Shown in pieces: positions 37,101 to 48,380 of a stretch of DNA of 64,000 nt (position 1 is its first letter; each line of letters starts with the position of its first letter). The notes beneath the pieces are model-generated. The model searched no databases. It saw only the letters and a program-made list of their open reading frames with translations, and was not told where the DNA came from. This stretch comes from Actinomortierella ambigua (Eukaryota > Mortierellomycota > Mortierellomycetes > Mortierellales > Mortierellaceae). The position numbers and the translations under genes are program-made. The DNA is taken from positions 1 through 64,000 of the forward strand of contig JAAAJB010000097.1 of assembly GCA_016098155.1 (NCBI GenBank), given 5' to 3'.

Positions 37101-38539
37101 CCCGTAGCACGGAAGGGACAGTCGCTGTATGTCAACTATGCATACCCGGTTGTCCAGGGCGCCGCCAAAGTTGGAGGCAAGGTGTATGAGTCGACGGCGA
37201 AGAAACATGTTGACCATGCGAAGGATAAGGTATGAAGAGGAGGGACTGTATTGAAAATTGGAAAGAATGGGTTTTCGCTATCTCTTTTTGGAGTCTGTCA
37301 ATCTGAACTTTTTTTTTAAACTCTCCTATCGTCTAGATTTACTCCATCTTGCCCTATCCTTTGGGCAGCCGCAAGTCAGACACCAGCAGTGAGGACGCCC
37401 ACAAGGGTCATCGTGCAGGAGCGTCGCGCCAGCCTGTGGAGGTCAAGGAAGTGGACGATGTCATTGTAGACGATGTCGATCCTGCTATTGATTCCGCCAA
37501 AGTAACAGAAGAGGACCCGAGCCGTGAGGGAGCCGCCCCTTCCTCGTCCTCAGCAAACCCAGAGACACCAAACCTTGAGGATATTCCCCACCAAAAGAAG
37601 GTCGTGTATGACACCGAGCCATACTTGGAGCATCAGCAGCAACAGCAGCAGGAGGAGATGGACCACATCCCTGTCAAGGAGGAAGCTGAGCAAGCAGCAC
37701 AACCCGTGACCGTCGATGACGGTACACCTCTGGAGCAACTGGAGCCGGAGAAGCCAGCGGAAGAGCCCCATCGGGATTCTGAGGCACACGATGCGGTAGC
37801 CCCACCGCCACCACCACCACCATCGTCATCAGGAGAAGATCATGCTGATAAGCGTCATATTCATCCTGAGGAGGACATCAACAGCGCTCAGGAGGCGGAG
37901 GAAGCAGAGCAGCCTTCGTCGTCGTCGGGCCAAGATCATGAAGAAGAACACCAAAAAGAGGCCGATGTGCCACAGTCACAGCCAGCAGAACCTCCTGTTC
38001 CTGAGGATGTCGTTGCGCCAAAGGAAGATAAGGAGGAAGAGGTCGTCGTCCCGGAGACGGTGGTCGTCGAAGAAGAAGCAGAGGTGCCAGTGACCAACCC
38101 CGCTGCCCCTGTCGTCGCAGAGCAAGTCATTCAAGAAGCTGGCGATGAGTCGGCGGCCGCTGATCCAGTTGCGCCAACGGATGAACCGCTGGTCGCCAAG
38201 CCTGAGGAGGATGCAACTGCTGAGCCAAAGACGGTAGCGACGGAAGACGGCCAGCAGCCAGAGCAAGGGGGAAGCAACCATGTGAACGATGACCATATCG
38301 TGGCGTCGGAGGTGGGAGAGAGTGAGCCGGTCGAGGCCGAGGAGGAGCATGGTGATGAACAAGTAGTGGAAGAGGTGGAAGGAGGAGAGGGGCAGCAGGC
38401 TGTTCCTTCTGACGAGGCTGTGAAGAAGGTGGACGAGAACGAGGCCTCGTCGCCGTCATCTGAAACTGAACAGCACAAGAATGTGGATGAAGAGGCTGCA
38501 CCAGCAGAAGCTGTTCCAACTCGTCATGATGAGCTGTAA
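34117..38539 (+). CDS. Proline/glutamine-rich protein with short conserved-looking core (1398 aa)
   Basis: Three exons: 34117-34174, 34294-37229 and 37337-38539; all phases close. The first 870 residues are low-complexity P/Q/H/G-rich. A structured-looking core follows (about residues 870-1010): a basic stretch, a short hydrophobic segment (GLAYLAYTAMFNC), then repeated Y-V-x-P-V elements (PYVEPVYRK, KYVKPVARK, NYAYPVVQG). The last 390 residues are strongly acidic (E/D/V/P-rich). I do not recognise a family. The core could be membrane-associated. The N-terminus is MNPF, an NPF tripeptide of the type bound by EH domains, as in the RhoGAP protein of this window. Extensive disorder suggests a scaffold role, which is speculation. 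The 3' end of intron 1 has a (GT)n run. Confidence 0.75.
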
Positions 38540-38683
38540 TGTTCCCAGCTCTTGCGCTTTCCCCTGCTCATTTTTTTACGCTTTGATCTACGAGCCTTCA
38601 CATGCTTCCCTTCTTTTCTTTTTGTTCCATAGTATACTAACACGAAAAAAAAACTAGTGAAATAGAGTCGTCTTTTTTTGTTT
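38540..38683. other. 3' flank of the P/Q-rich gene
   Basis: 144 bases with A and T runs between the stop codon and the first Ty3/gypsy fragment. No feature seen. Confidence 0.4.
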
Positions 38684-39427
38684 TTACAATTCCATGCTGC
38701 TGTTGGTGACCAAGTGTTTACCGTCTTGATTGACTCTGGCTCTACGGTGAACGCCGCAACCGATGCTGCCTTGGTCCGACTGTTCAAGTACCGCGCTGTG
38801 GAAGCCGTCGACATGTTTCCTGAGCCGCTGATGGCGAGGTCGGCCCAGCAGCTCCCCATGCCGCTCTTTGGCGAGACTAAAGCTAAGCCTATCCTCGACG
38901 GTCATGAGCAGACAGATATCGTCAAAAACCTGTCGGCGGATCTGTACCTTGGAGTACCTTGGCTCGAACGGTATGAGCCGCAGCTACAACTGTCCAAGGG
39001 CCGGATCGTTTTGGAGCCAAGCCGATCAACAGCACTGCCTGCCGTTGCTGCACCGGACCACGACGATGCCTTTTGATGAGCAGCCAATTGCAGAAGCTGC
39101 GAGCCCGATCCGTCTGTCGACCGCGGTTAGAGGCATTCGCCGCGGAGATCAAGCGGGCCTTGTCTTTCTTCGATCCATCAAGGCTCCTCCCCGCAGAGGA
39201 CCTTCTACCCGGCATTTCAGAAGCGGATCCAGCTGCCTCAGTGGTTTGAAGAGACACTGGAGAAACAATCCGTGGATCCTCGCATTCGCGCGGTGCTGCG
39301 TGAGTACAAGGAGACAGCCCTCGCGCCTCGCAAGAATTTCCCTCCAAACCGTCTGGGACTTGATGCTACAATCCCAACGGGGGAGGCAGCTCCTGTGTAC
39401 AAACGCGCGTACAAAATGAGGTCACAA

Positions 39428-39770
39428 CTCTTCGATCAAGGGGAAGGGGTATCGGTCCGGAATCGTCACTGCGTTTAGAGCTCGGACCAAAAGGTAAAAC
39501 CACCCATTCCATGAATGGCATGGAGCCAGCGGAGAACGCGGTTTTGGGTACGTCGGCCTCAGCGATCCGGAGCTGATGAAAAGCGGACTCGATGTTCAGT
39601 TTGGAAAAGACACGCTTGGGCAAAACTCATTAGTCCACAACTCTTCGATCAAGAGGTAGCGGTATCGGTTCGGAATCGTCACTGCGTTTAGAGCTCGGAA
39701 ATCTGTGCAAAGGAGGAGTGATGATTCCGAACCGATACCCTCTCCACTTGAACGAAGAGTTGTGGACTAG
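39428..39770. repeat. Direct and inverted repeats in the RT region
   Basis: A segment of about 55 bases (CTCTTCGATCAAG..., GTATCGGT..., CGTCACTGCG) occurs at 39428-39483 and again at 39642-39702. The second copy is followed by its imperfect reverse complement at about 39715-39770 (GATTCCGAACCGATACC, then GAAGAGTTGTGGA). So RT fragments are arranged as a palindrome, centred near 39705. Confidence 0.75.
39480..39640 (-). pseudogene. Inverted Ty3/gypsy RT fragment
   Basis: Minus-strand reading gives RT sequence: FSKLNIESAFHQLRIAEADVP, KTAFSAGSMPFMEWVVLPFG. It lies inside the sense-oriented remnant and matches the same RT segment that reads on the + strand at about 39780-39910. Confidence 0.8.
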
Positions 39771-40749
39771 TTTTTACTCTTTTCCTAGCTGGACATTGAG
39801 TCAACTTTTCATCAGCTGCGGATCGCTGAAGCCGACTTCTCAAGACTGCTTTCTCCACTGGCTCGATGCCCCCTTGTGGAATGGGCGGTTTTGCCTTTTG
39901 GTTTAAGGTCTGCCACCAGTTTCTGCATTACCTTGCTTGATCATGTGCTAGACACTACCCCCACCTAAGGTTGGCTCTAGCCTTCCATCCGCACAAGTGT
40001 TTGCTTCCCCTCCTACCGACGACGCCAAGGACCCGACTGCCCGTCGTTTTGCCGGCTCAATCCTGCGCACGCACACACTGTCTCGTTTGTCGACGATATG
40101 GCAACTTGCTCGGGAAGTATCGAAGAACACCTGTCTGCATCTTCAAGAACTATTGGGTGCTCTCCAAGCCCACGACCTACACCTAAAGTTGTCCAAATGC
40201 AAGTTTGGCCAAACTAACATCCACTTTCTCGGTCATATCGTTTACGAACAAGGCATAGCTCTCGACCTTGCCAAGGTTGCCGCTGTCCTTCGTTTTCCGG
40301 TGCCAAAGAACAGTTGAGTGGACTCCGTTCCCTTCTAGGGCCTCCTGTCGCATTATCAAGAACTTTGCTCAGGATCGCCTCGCCATTGGCCGATCTCTTC
40401 CGACCAGATGGTTCTGACTGTTCTCACAAACGCCGTACTTTATCTGCCTGGACCTCCCGTCACCAGTTTGGCGATGGATACATTCTTGGGTGCCATCGTT
40501 ACTGCACCTATCCTGTATCACAGTGACTTTTTCCCAGCCTTTCGTCCTGGAAAACGGACGCTTCTGGTTACACCACTAACGCGGCACATTCACAAAAAGT
40601 GAATGATCTCCTTCGTCCTGTGGCCTTCTCCTCACACAGGCTGAAGGGCCCCGATCTCAACTACCCAGTACGTGAAAGGAACTCTTGGCTATCGTGGCGG
40701 TATTGGATATCGAGATTGAAGGGTGCCCAAAAGATGTCCCAAAGGGCTA

Positions 40750-41215
40750 AGCGCGGACTTGTATGCGGCTGCGTAAAAGGTTCCGGAGGGAGGCATGGTC
40801 GGTAATCGTGACTACCGGATCGGCTCTGAGAAGGAAGTGGCGCCCTTCGCGACATGCACGGACGATAGCCAAGAGTTCCTTTTCGTGCACCGGGTAGTTG
40901 AGTTCACGGCCCTTCAGCTTGTGTGAGGAGAAGGCAAAAGGGCGAAGAACACCATCCACTTTCTGCGAAAGTATCGCGCTAGTTGTGTAACCAAAGGCAT
41001 CCGTCTTCAAGACGAAAGGCTGGAAAAAATCACCGGGATAAAGGATAGGTGCAGTAGCGAGGGCACCCAAGAGTGTGTCCATCGCCAACTGGTGACGGGA
41101 GGTCCAGGCAGATACAAGACGGCGTTGGTCCGAAGAGTCGGAACCATTTGATCGGAGGAGATTGGTCAATGGCGAAGCGATTCTGGCAAGGTTCTTGATG
41201 AACCGTTGATATCAT
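40750..41215 (-). pseudogene. Inverted Ty3/gypsy RT connection/RNase H fragment
   Basis: Minus strand reads through the RT connection and RNase H: WTSRHQLAMDTLLGALATAP, FVLKTDAFGYTTSAI, PFAFSSHKLKGRELNYPVHE, then HFLLRADPVVTITDHASLR. This one is more intact than the + copy ending at about 40690, and the two face each other as the arms of a large inverted repeat. Confidence 0.85.
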
Positions 41216-41738
41216 AATACGACAGGAGGAAAGGCGAACAACCCTCCTCCAAGAAATACAGTTTTATCCTTCCTTTATCACAGCACTTTGCTTGTTCCAC
41301 CCGTTTTACCTGCTCCACTCATTTTGGTGTGTGCCAAATAGCCCACCAACCTAGTCCCCCTTTCTAATTATCACTCTTATTCCTCTATTGCCACTTGTGA
41401 ACCCAAGGCCCTATAAACCAGTGTGTTCTTAACAGATTGGCCCTATAACTACTCGGTTGCCGTATGCTACATCGCGTTTGGCCTTTTTACAATTCTCGGG
41501 TGTACAGTGCCTGTCCTAGCGTCCTAGTTAGGTGTTACATTTGAATTTTGAGCAGCGCTTCGTGGCTGATCTCGACATGGTCCAACTGGTCGCAATATTC
41601 TCGGCCGATAAACGACCAGAATTCTCAAACATGTAAACACAACTTTCTGACGAGCCTGGATATGGCACATCCTTCCCCATCTGTAACACGTATCTTGGAT
41701 GAAGTTACTTCCCACAAATGATGCATTTTTTATTCTCT
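41216..41738. other. 3' flank and intergenic, no gene seen
   Basis: No recognised gene; holds the edge of the Ty3/gypsy remnant and the 3' flank of the PheRS gene. Confidence 0.4.
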
Positions 41739-43927
41739 CTAACGCAACTCGACCTTGAGCTTGTCTACGACAGTGGCGCGCAACCGTTCTTGGATCTCGT
41801 TGATCTCTGCATTGGTGACATTGCGATCCATCGAGCGGTAGTTGATACGGTAGCAAACGCTGCGCTTCTTGGTCTTGGGATGTGTAAACTCGTCGATCTA
41901 TTTTTTTTTTTTTTTTTTTGTTGTTGGACGAGAAATGAAACCGGGGTCAGCTCTATGCGCGTAGTTCACTTTTCAATAATGAAATGGTAGAGAAGTGTAC
42001 TTGTGTGTGTATCTTGTGTGCGTGTGTAGGTGTATGTGTGGGGAATGGGGAGAGAAAAACCAAACAAGCTTACCAAACGAACGTCCTCGACGATATCGCC
42101 GGCGACATCACGAACGATTTCGCAAAAGTTGTTCTCGTGGAACCCGGGGACGGTCCAGAAGGAGATGTCCTTGATACAGGGCGGGTATTTGGAGAACGAC
42201 TTGAACTTTTGGATCTGGCCCGGTTGGAACTGCTTCAAGAAGCGCGCGTCCGTCGACCAGAACAGACGGATGTCCGGAATGCCAAACAGGACCATCGCCA
42301 GACGCTCAAGGCCCAGACCAAAAGCCCATCCGACCTTGTCTGACTTGCCTGTGAGATAAAGAAGTGAGAGAGAAGGAGACGGGGGAGCATGTGAGATACA
42401 AGCACGAGGGGAAAAGAGGTACAAAGAAAGGGAGGGAGGATGATGAATGCCATAAACGGATTTGATCCGCAATTCGCTATTGTGGGGGCGACAGGGCGAA
42501 ATGGGTACACAACGTGTCCATGCCCCGACAACTGTGGGGTGAACAGTGTGATGTTTCCCAGAAAGGAGATTTTGTGGGCATAGAAATCTTACTGATGATG
42601 AATCACACTTTGTAACAATCTTTTTTAGAGCTCCATAGTTTTGCCCGCTACCAGTTCCCGAATATGACGAGAGGGGGGGGGGACGAGTGTTAGGGGAGTA
42701 GAGAGTGATAGACGGCCCACTTACCAGCATTGTTCAGGATATCTTGGCGGATGACACCACAGCCCAAAACCTCGAGCCACTCGCCCTGGTAGAAAATCTC
42801 CATCTCCCACGATGGGCTCGTGAAGGGGAAGTAGGCGTCGATCCAGCGCACCTGCAGCTCCTTCTCGTCTGAAAACAGGTTGCGAATCATTTGGTTCAGC
42901 GAGTGCTTGAGATGGTCCGCCGTCGCCAACATGACCTCCTCCGAATGACAGTCTTGTTTTGGGTTCTCGGCCGAGATCACGGTCGTGTCTGTCGTGTGGA
43001 TGGCATTGCCAGAGGTAGTCGCAGCAGCAACAGCACCGGTCGCGGCGGTAGCGGCGCCTGTCGATGACATTTTGCTGCCAGAGGTTTCGAGGATTTTGCG
43101 AACATCTTGGACAACCGTGTTGACATCAAAAAGTTCGGCGCCCTCCATCTGGTGGAAGACTGGGTAATGGCTAGCATCAATTTCATCACGACGATAGACG
43201 TCGGCGGTGATAAGCAGGCGATCGGCCTCGGCGAGGGTCTGGGATTGGTGAGCCGAGGTATGGGTGCGGAGCATGATTTTGTTGTTGACGTAGTAGGTGT
43301 CGGTGACGCTGCGCCCAGGGTGGTCGTCGGCGAAGCAGAGGTCGTCAAAGTTTTGTTTGGTAGTGACGACGGGCGAGAACTGGTCATAGTGCTTAAAGCC
43401 CGGGAAGGACGAGGAAATGCGGTCCTTGATGATGGCGATCGGGTGTGTCGGGAGCAAGTGTAGCTGGCGCGTGGTCTTTTCCAGGATCGTAGGCGTCACG
43501 TTTGTGAACGCGTCAGCTGCGTAAGTCTGGCCACCGATGGTGATGCTCTCGTCTGTCACCTTAGGAGGTGTCTTCATCAAGCTCGCTTTTTTTTTTTTTT
43601 TTTTTTGGATATGCAAACCACGATGGAACATGTGCAGAAGGGGGGGGGGTTAGCTTGGAGGGACTCATGTGTTTCAGGTACCATATAGAGGGGTCAGATC
43701 AGGGCGTTATCACCCGTACCAGATTCAGGAACGGGGGCATTGAGCCTCTGTGCCGTCGAGTGGAAGGAAGAGATTGTGGTGGCGAGCATGCCTCGCCGTG
43801 GAGCTGACATGGCTTTGAGGTAGCCAGCAACGGGGCGAGCTATCCTCTGCGAGAAAAGCGGGCTTGTTGTAGACAGTCCAGTGCGGCCAGTGAGTGCCGT
43901 AGACGACCGGAGTACTCTCGAAGCCAT
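41739..43927 (-). CDS. Mitochondrial phenylalanyl-tRNA synthetase
   Basis: Monomeric mitochondrial PheRS (yeast MSF1, human FARS2), which charges mitochondrial tRNA-Phe. Four exons: 43927-43720, 43585-42725, 42348-42074 and 41897-41739, with phases 1, 1 and 0, giving 500 residues. The N-terminus (first about 65 residues) is R/S/T-rich without acidic residues before residue 60, a mitochondrial targeting sequence. The class II catalytic core includes [46 protein letters not shown] and [11 protein letters not shown] (motif 3). The C-terminal ferredoxin-like anticodon-binding domain ([13 protein letters not shown]) ends near KLKVELR. An Ala/Thr-rich insert interrupts the core. The first and third introns have long A runs immediately before the AG acceptor, which is odd. 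The gene diverges from the decarboxylase gene. Confidence 0.93.
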
Positions 43928-44252
43928 GGTTGTGTGTGTTATATATGTGTGTGTGCGTGCGATGAGAAGAAAGGCGAGAACGCGAGAGCGCAACAGAGCA
44001 AGCAGCTGAAGGGATGGCCAGGGAGGGAATGACGGGTGGTGGAATGAGAGGAATGGGCAATGGTTACTTCCTTGACACACACTCACTCACCCCCCGTCGG
44101 AGAGTTTCTGCGTGGCGCTCTCAATCCTCCTTTGTTGATCAGCGCGAGCAGTCACAACTCACTCATCTCGGTGTTGGCTTGTAGTCTCCTCTATTCTTCA
44201 TACTTTCTTTCCAGCAGCCTACCTTCCACCTCTCCTCCTCATTGTGAACGCA
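43928..44252. promoter_or_regulatory. Shared bidirectional promoter of two mitochondrial genes
   Basis: 325 bases between the start codons of the PheRS gene (minus) and the phosphatidylserine decarboxylase gene (plus). It contains GT/CA-rich and pyrimidine-rich stretches but no obvious TATA box. Both products act in mitochondria, so co-regulation from one promoter is plausible. Confidence 0.6.
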
Positions 44253-46017
44253 ATGTCCATGCTTGCATGTCGTCGCTCCATGCAGCTGTGGAGCCCCGCT
44301 TCCTCGCACGCGCAGCGCGCCCCTCTCTACTGGCGGGCATGCTCGGCTCGCGCCTCCCCTGTTGCCCTGGCGGCAAGAACCCGCGTTCTTAGCCAACGCA
44401 GCTTCCAGTCGTCCTCCAAGACCTACTCTCAGCAGCATCAGCAGCAGACTGGCCAACAAGAGCCATCCTCATACTTTGGTAAACAGGAGTTGGCGCATCT
44501 CTTCTCTTTGGAAACCATCGTAATTTTTTTTTATTTTCTCCAGTAGCAGAATTAACACACCATCGGCCCTGTTTTCCTGTTTTGGGTGGGGGTATTTTGG
44601 ACAAATAGGGCGCATACGGAAAGCCTGGAAGGAGACGCCTATCAAGTGGAAGCCAATCCCCATCGGTCTGGGTTTAGCCTTCATTGCCTTTCTTCAGTAC
44701 AACAAGATTATGCGCCGCGAGGCAGAGCGTTATCAAGACCACACCGCCAAGCCCGTCATTGTTGGACCTTGGACAGTATGTGTCTTTATATCCTTTCTCA
44801 TCATTCTCCCAGGGTGTATCCCCTTTGTTTCTCACTGCTGCGCTGTTGTTCGCTCGCCTCTTTTTTGTATGCTATTATTGGTTCTCCTCATTTAGGTACA
44901 TATCATCAGCGAGCTGCCACTCAAGACCATTTCACAACTATGGGGCGCCTTCAACAGCATCACCCTGCCGATGTGGTTCCGCGTACCGGGCTTCAAGCTG
45001 TACAGCTGGATCTTTGGATGCAACCTGGATGAGATGAAGGATCCGAATCTGAAGCATTACAAGGACTTGTCCGAGTTTTTCTATCGCGAGCTCAAGGATG
45101 GCGCACGACCGGTGGACACACATGCCGAGTTGGTCTCACCTGCAGATGGACGGGTGCTTCATTTCGGTATTGTCGATGGCGAGCGCGTGGAGCAAATCAA
45201 GGGCATGTCCTATCGGTTGGATCATTTCCTTGGAGAGCGTGGCAAAGCGGACGAGGTGGCCGATATGCTGGTCTCGACCCATGCTGCCAATGTCGTGGAT
45301 GAGAAGGAGTTTGCAGAGGTGAACGGAATCCCTTACTCGCTCGATAGCTTGCTCGGTCATGACAAGCAGCAGCAGATGGAACACAAGGATGTTGATGCCG
45401 AGGGAAACATTGTTCCAGCGGCCGGTGACAATAAGAGCGACTCTTCTTCTGATATCAAGGGCAATGCTGGCAGGGACGAATCCATCAAGGCCCCCCAGAC
45501 GCTGCGCCCAGGCAACGCCCTGTTCTTCTGTGTGATCTACCTGGCGCCAGGCGACTACCACCGGTTCCACTCGCCAACTAACTGGGTAGCAGAGTCCCGT
45601 CGACACTTCTCGGGCGAGCTGTACTCGGTCTCGCCGTGGATGGTGAAGCAGCTGCAGGATCTTTTTGTGCTGAACGAGCGCGTGGTGCTGTTGGGACGGT
45701 GGCGCCACGGGTTCTTCTCAATGGTCCCCGTCGGCGCAACGAATGTCGGGTCGATTGTGCTCAACTTTGATAAGGAGTTGCGGACCAACCGCCGCGAGGA
45801 CCGGTACCGTAGAGGCTATGGTGAGCTGTCGTACCAGGGTATGAGCAAGACCCTGGGTGGTTTGCCCCTGCGTGTCGGAGAGGAGATGGGTGGATTCAAG
45901 CTGGGATCGACAGTCGTCTTGGTCTTTGAGGCACCCAGGGAGTTTACGTTTACCTTGGAGGCTGGACAGACTGTCCGGATGGGTCAATCTTTGGGACGCT
46001 GTATCGAGTCTTCTTAG
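44253..46017 (+). CDS. PSD1: Mitochondrial phosphatidylserine decarboxylase
   Basis: Makes phosphatidylethanolamine from phosphatidylserine in the inner mitochondrial membrane. Three exons, 44253-44478, 44609-44775 and 44896-46017 (phases 1 and 0), give 504 residues. The N-terminus is a long R/S/A-rich targeting sequence. A transmembrane segment (PIGLGLAFIAFLQYNKI) follows in exon 2. The decarboxylase contains the conserved motifs SPADGRV (catalytic Asp) and YHRFHSP (catalytic His), and the LGST self-cleavage site (Ser about residue 469) that yields the pyruvoyl cofactor. An acidic, hydrophilic insert of about 60 residues (around residues 285-345) lies between the substrate and catalytic motifs. 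The start ATG is chosen because it begins the presequence; a GTG nine bases earlier is ignored. Divergent from the PheRS gene. Confidence 0.95.
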
Positions 46018-46134
46018 AGCGGTGGTAGCAGCAAGAGCGTCTCCTTTTTTTGGCGTATACCGTTGATAAAGATATCATAAAATTTGTAGAGTACTGCGGT
46101 GTCCGAGAGATTCATCGTCGAGGCAAGGTGACAA

Positions 46135-46554
46135 TCACGTACAAGGTGGCCCGTTGTTGAAGTTATCACCTGCCCATGTCCTGATTGTGGTTGCGGTTCT
46201 GGTCTTGTTACATGCTGTGTGAAATTGACTCTGATATGGGAAACCTATATCATCTTTACTTAGCGCCTCGACAATCCCTTGAATGTCGTAGGTATCCCAC
46301 ACCTCAGATATTCGGTCTGGCTGCATCTCGATAATGTCGTTGAGTGTTGCACGCGGATATAGCCTGGCACTGATCTTCAGATGCCACTGCGTCCGCTCAG
46401 AAAATCGAGAAGACCGAGCTGGATAAGGCGTGGGTCCTATGGTACGACTGACGGCGGTAGGGTGACATCCACATTTTGCTACGATATCGATATACGAGAG
46501 ACCTCTTCCCCATAGCTCCACTATCCTGACTCGAATGTCTTGGTCGATAGTCAT
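46135..46554 (-). CDS. HTH protein related to Tc1/mariner transposases (N-terminal part only)
   Basis: A 139-residue open frame. Residues about 1-40 form a helix-turn-helix of Tc1/mariner type (IDQDIRVRIVELWGRGLSYI, DIVAKCGCHPTAVSRTI), followed by a second basic HTH-like region (RFSERTQWHLKISARLYPRAT, LNDIIE). This pair is the paired-like DNA-binding module of such transposases. The catalytic DDE/D domain is missing, and I see no terminal inverted repeats, so it is either a truncated transposase relic or a domesticated DNA-binding protein. It lies between two housekeeping genes; it starts 270 bases past the end of Rrp7 in the same orientation. Confidence 0.55.
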   Translation of the reverse strand: MTIDQDIRVRIVELWGRGLSYIDIVAKCGCHPTAVSRTIGPTPYPARSSRFSERTQWHLKISARLYPRATLNDIIEMQPDRISEVWDTYDIQGIVEALSKDDIGFPYQSQFHTACNKTRTATTIRTWAGDNFNNGPPCT

Positions 46555-46823
46555 TGTAATGTGAAAAGAACAGTAGTACAGATTTGAAATTCACATTCTA
46601 TGAGTGCCTTGCAAAAATGATATAATCGTGTTTGTGCGTGTTAGAAATGGGTATGCGAACGCCGACGACCCAGCCGTTCATGTTATGAATGCGGACCGAA
46701 CAGATTGTACACCGAATATGGGATGTGGATGGGACGCATGTATCCACAAACAGCGGAAATACTTTTTGATGAGAACTTTGTTGCGGTGTAGTAAAGAATA
46801 TGAATGCATGCAATGAAAAATAA

Positions 46824-48158
46824 TTAAAAGGGCTTGAATCGTCGAGTTGCTTTGAGATGTTCAATCTTCTGCTTGTCCTCTTCAAACTTGCGACGGAGCT
46901 CAACCAGTTCTATTGAAATGGGAAGAAAAGAAGAACACGAAAAATGAGAGGGTCAGAAAAAAAAAAGATTGTCGCCTTTCACAGACCAAGTTGTTTCAAT
47001 AACCAACAAGAACAAAACGCATTTGTGATAGAAGAACGTACTGTCACGTTTGGCCTCGCGCATCTGGAAGCGGTAAAAGTCTTGTAGCTCCTTCTTCTTT
47101 GGCTTGAGGTTCTTGACCTCCTCGGCCTTGGCGGCCTGAACGGTAATGACACCGTCGCTGTTGCTGCCCTTCTTGCCTGCCGAAGTAACGAGCGTGAATC
47201 CATCGTCGTCGACCATGTTGACACGTGCCAAAGCTGCCTGCTGGGCTTCATACTCTGAGCGCTCGAATTTATCCATGTAGTCGTCCACCTTGAGCTGCAG
47301 ATCAACGGCGCTAGGTCTCTGTGCCTTGTAGTCCTGGATCCACTCTAAAAAAATGATTGGTAGTGAAGGGTACCAAGAAGAAGAAAAAAGGAACGAAAGT
47401 TGGAGAGGTTAGAATCCATTCATCCAACAACAGGTCCTACCAATCCACTTTGATTTTCCTATCATCGCCACTCGCTTTGCAGAGGTGAACGTACTGCTGA
47501 TGCCCAGGGTCTCAAAGTGCTTTGAATCCTGATCGCCATCGGTGATCCAAGTCCTCTTCTTCTTCTTGAGCTGCAACACCTTGGAAAGTTCCTGCTCCTC
47601 CAAGAAGACAACATAGGCTTGTGTGGCCGTTCGGAGGATCCTCCGCCGCTTTGATGCTGCTGCCGCTGTGGATGGTGTAGATGATTGTTTGTTGTTTGCA
47701 TTTTTGCCCGCCTTCTTTCCTGCCTTCTTGGCCGCTGCCTCTTCCGCCTTCAGGGCCGCGAGCTCGGCCTCGCGCTCGAGACGCTCGAGCTCCTCCTGTT
47801 CCTCGCGCTCTTCCTTGGAGAGGTGCATGTCGTGGTAGCGGTGATCCAAAAAGTGGACGGCAACGACACGGCCGTAGGGCTTGAAGAGCTGGCGGAACTG
47901 ATCCTCCGTCGAGTCGACGGGGACGTTGAGGACAAAGAGGGTGCGACCCTTGGGGGTCTTGGCCTCGTCATGCTTGGGCGATTCATGCTTCTTAAAGTAG
48001 AGGTAATGAAGAACGTTGGCGTAGGAAGAAGAAGCCTTCTTCTTTTGGATGGAGTTGGCGAGAGACAGGACTGGGATGGCGGGCATGTGCAGAGGAAGGA
48101 CGTGAAAGTTGTTGATGACATCAAGGCCATCCGTGGCCACTGCCGACTTGACCTTCAT
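46824..48158 (-). CDS. RRP7: Ribosomal RNA-processing protein 7
   Basis: Rrp7 is a component of the UTP-C/CURI module of the small-subunit processome, needed for 18S rRNA maturation in the nucleolus. Three exons: 48158-47441, 47344-47042 and 46909-46824, phases 1 and 1, giving 368 residues. An RRM-like domain (TLFVLNVPVDSTEDQFRQLF, GRVVAVHFLDH) holds a long Ala/Glu/Lys-rich helical insert (about residues 110-165). The C-terminal domain ends with the family signature: KELQDFYRFQMREAKRD, then LRRKFEEDKQKIEHLKATRR and FKPF. The ATG at 48158 is favoured because it starts MKVKSA, followed by the conserved FHVLPL-type region; the frame is open upstream to 48326, so a longer N-terminus is possible. 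Downstream of the Uds1-like gene in the same orientation. Confidence 0.9.
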
Positions 48159-48380
48159 GATGGTTGATTTGGGGGTGAGGGACGAGCGCGTGTTTCTGGT
48201 GAGAAGAATGGGGGACCCTTTTTGCTTGTACTCATGCATGCACCCCCCCAAACTCGTAAAAAAATTGACGCTCAGAGTAAATAGTGACTGCTGCACCAAA
48301 TCAACCATGTTTTTTTTTGGTGGCAACCAATTCTTAAGTTCATAAATTCATTTACTAAATTCATCGCCGCCCCTGGGCTT

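Larger units (their letters stand above)
38684..40745 (+). pseudogene. Broken Ty3/gypsy polyprotein (protease, RT, RNase H)
   Basis: Sense-strand fragments in the usual Ty3/gypsy order. 38684-39076 encodes a retropepsin: VLIDSGST active-site motif, then LYLGVPWL. 39272 to about 39430 encodes the RT lead-in (PTGEAAPVYKRAYKM). About 39760-40320 encodes RT, with frameshifts, including FVDD-like and LKLSKCKFGQTNIHFLGH segments. About 40320-40690 encodes the RT connection and RNase H (WTSRHQF, PVAFSSHRLKG, LNYPVRE). Stops and frame changes are frequent, so no functional protein is possible. An inverted piece (39480-39640) interrupts it. Integrase and LTRs were not found. Confidence 0.85.
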
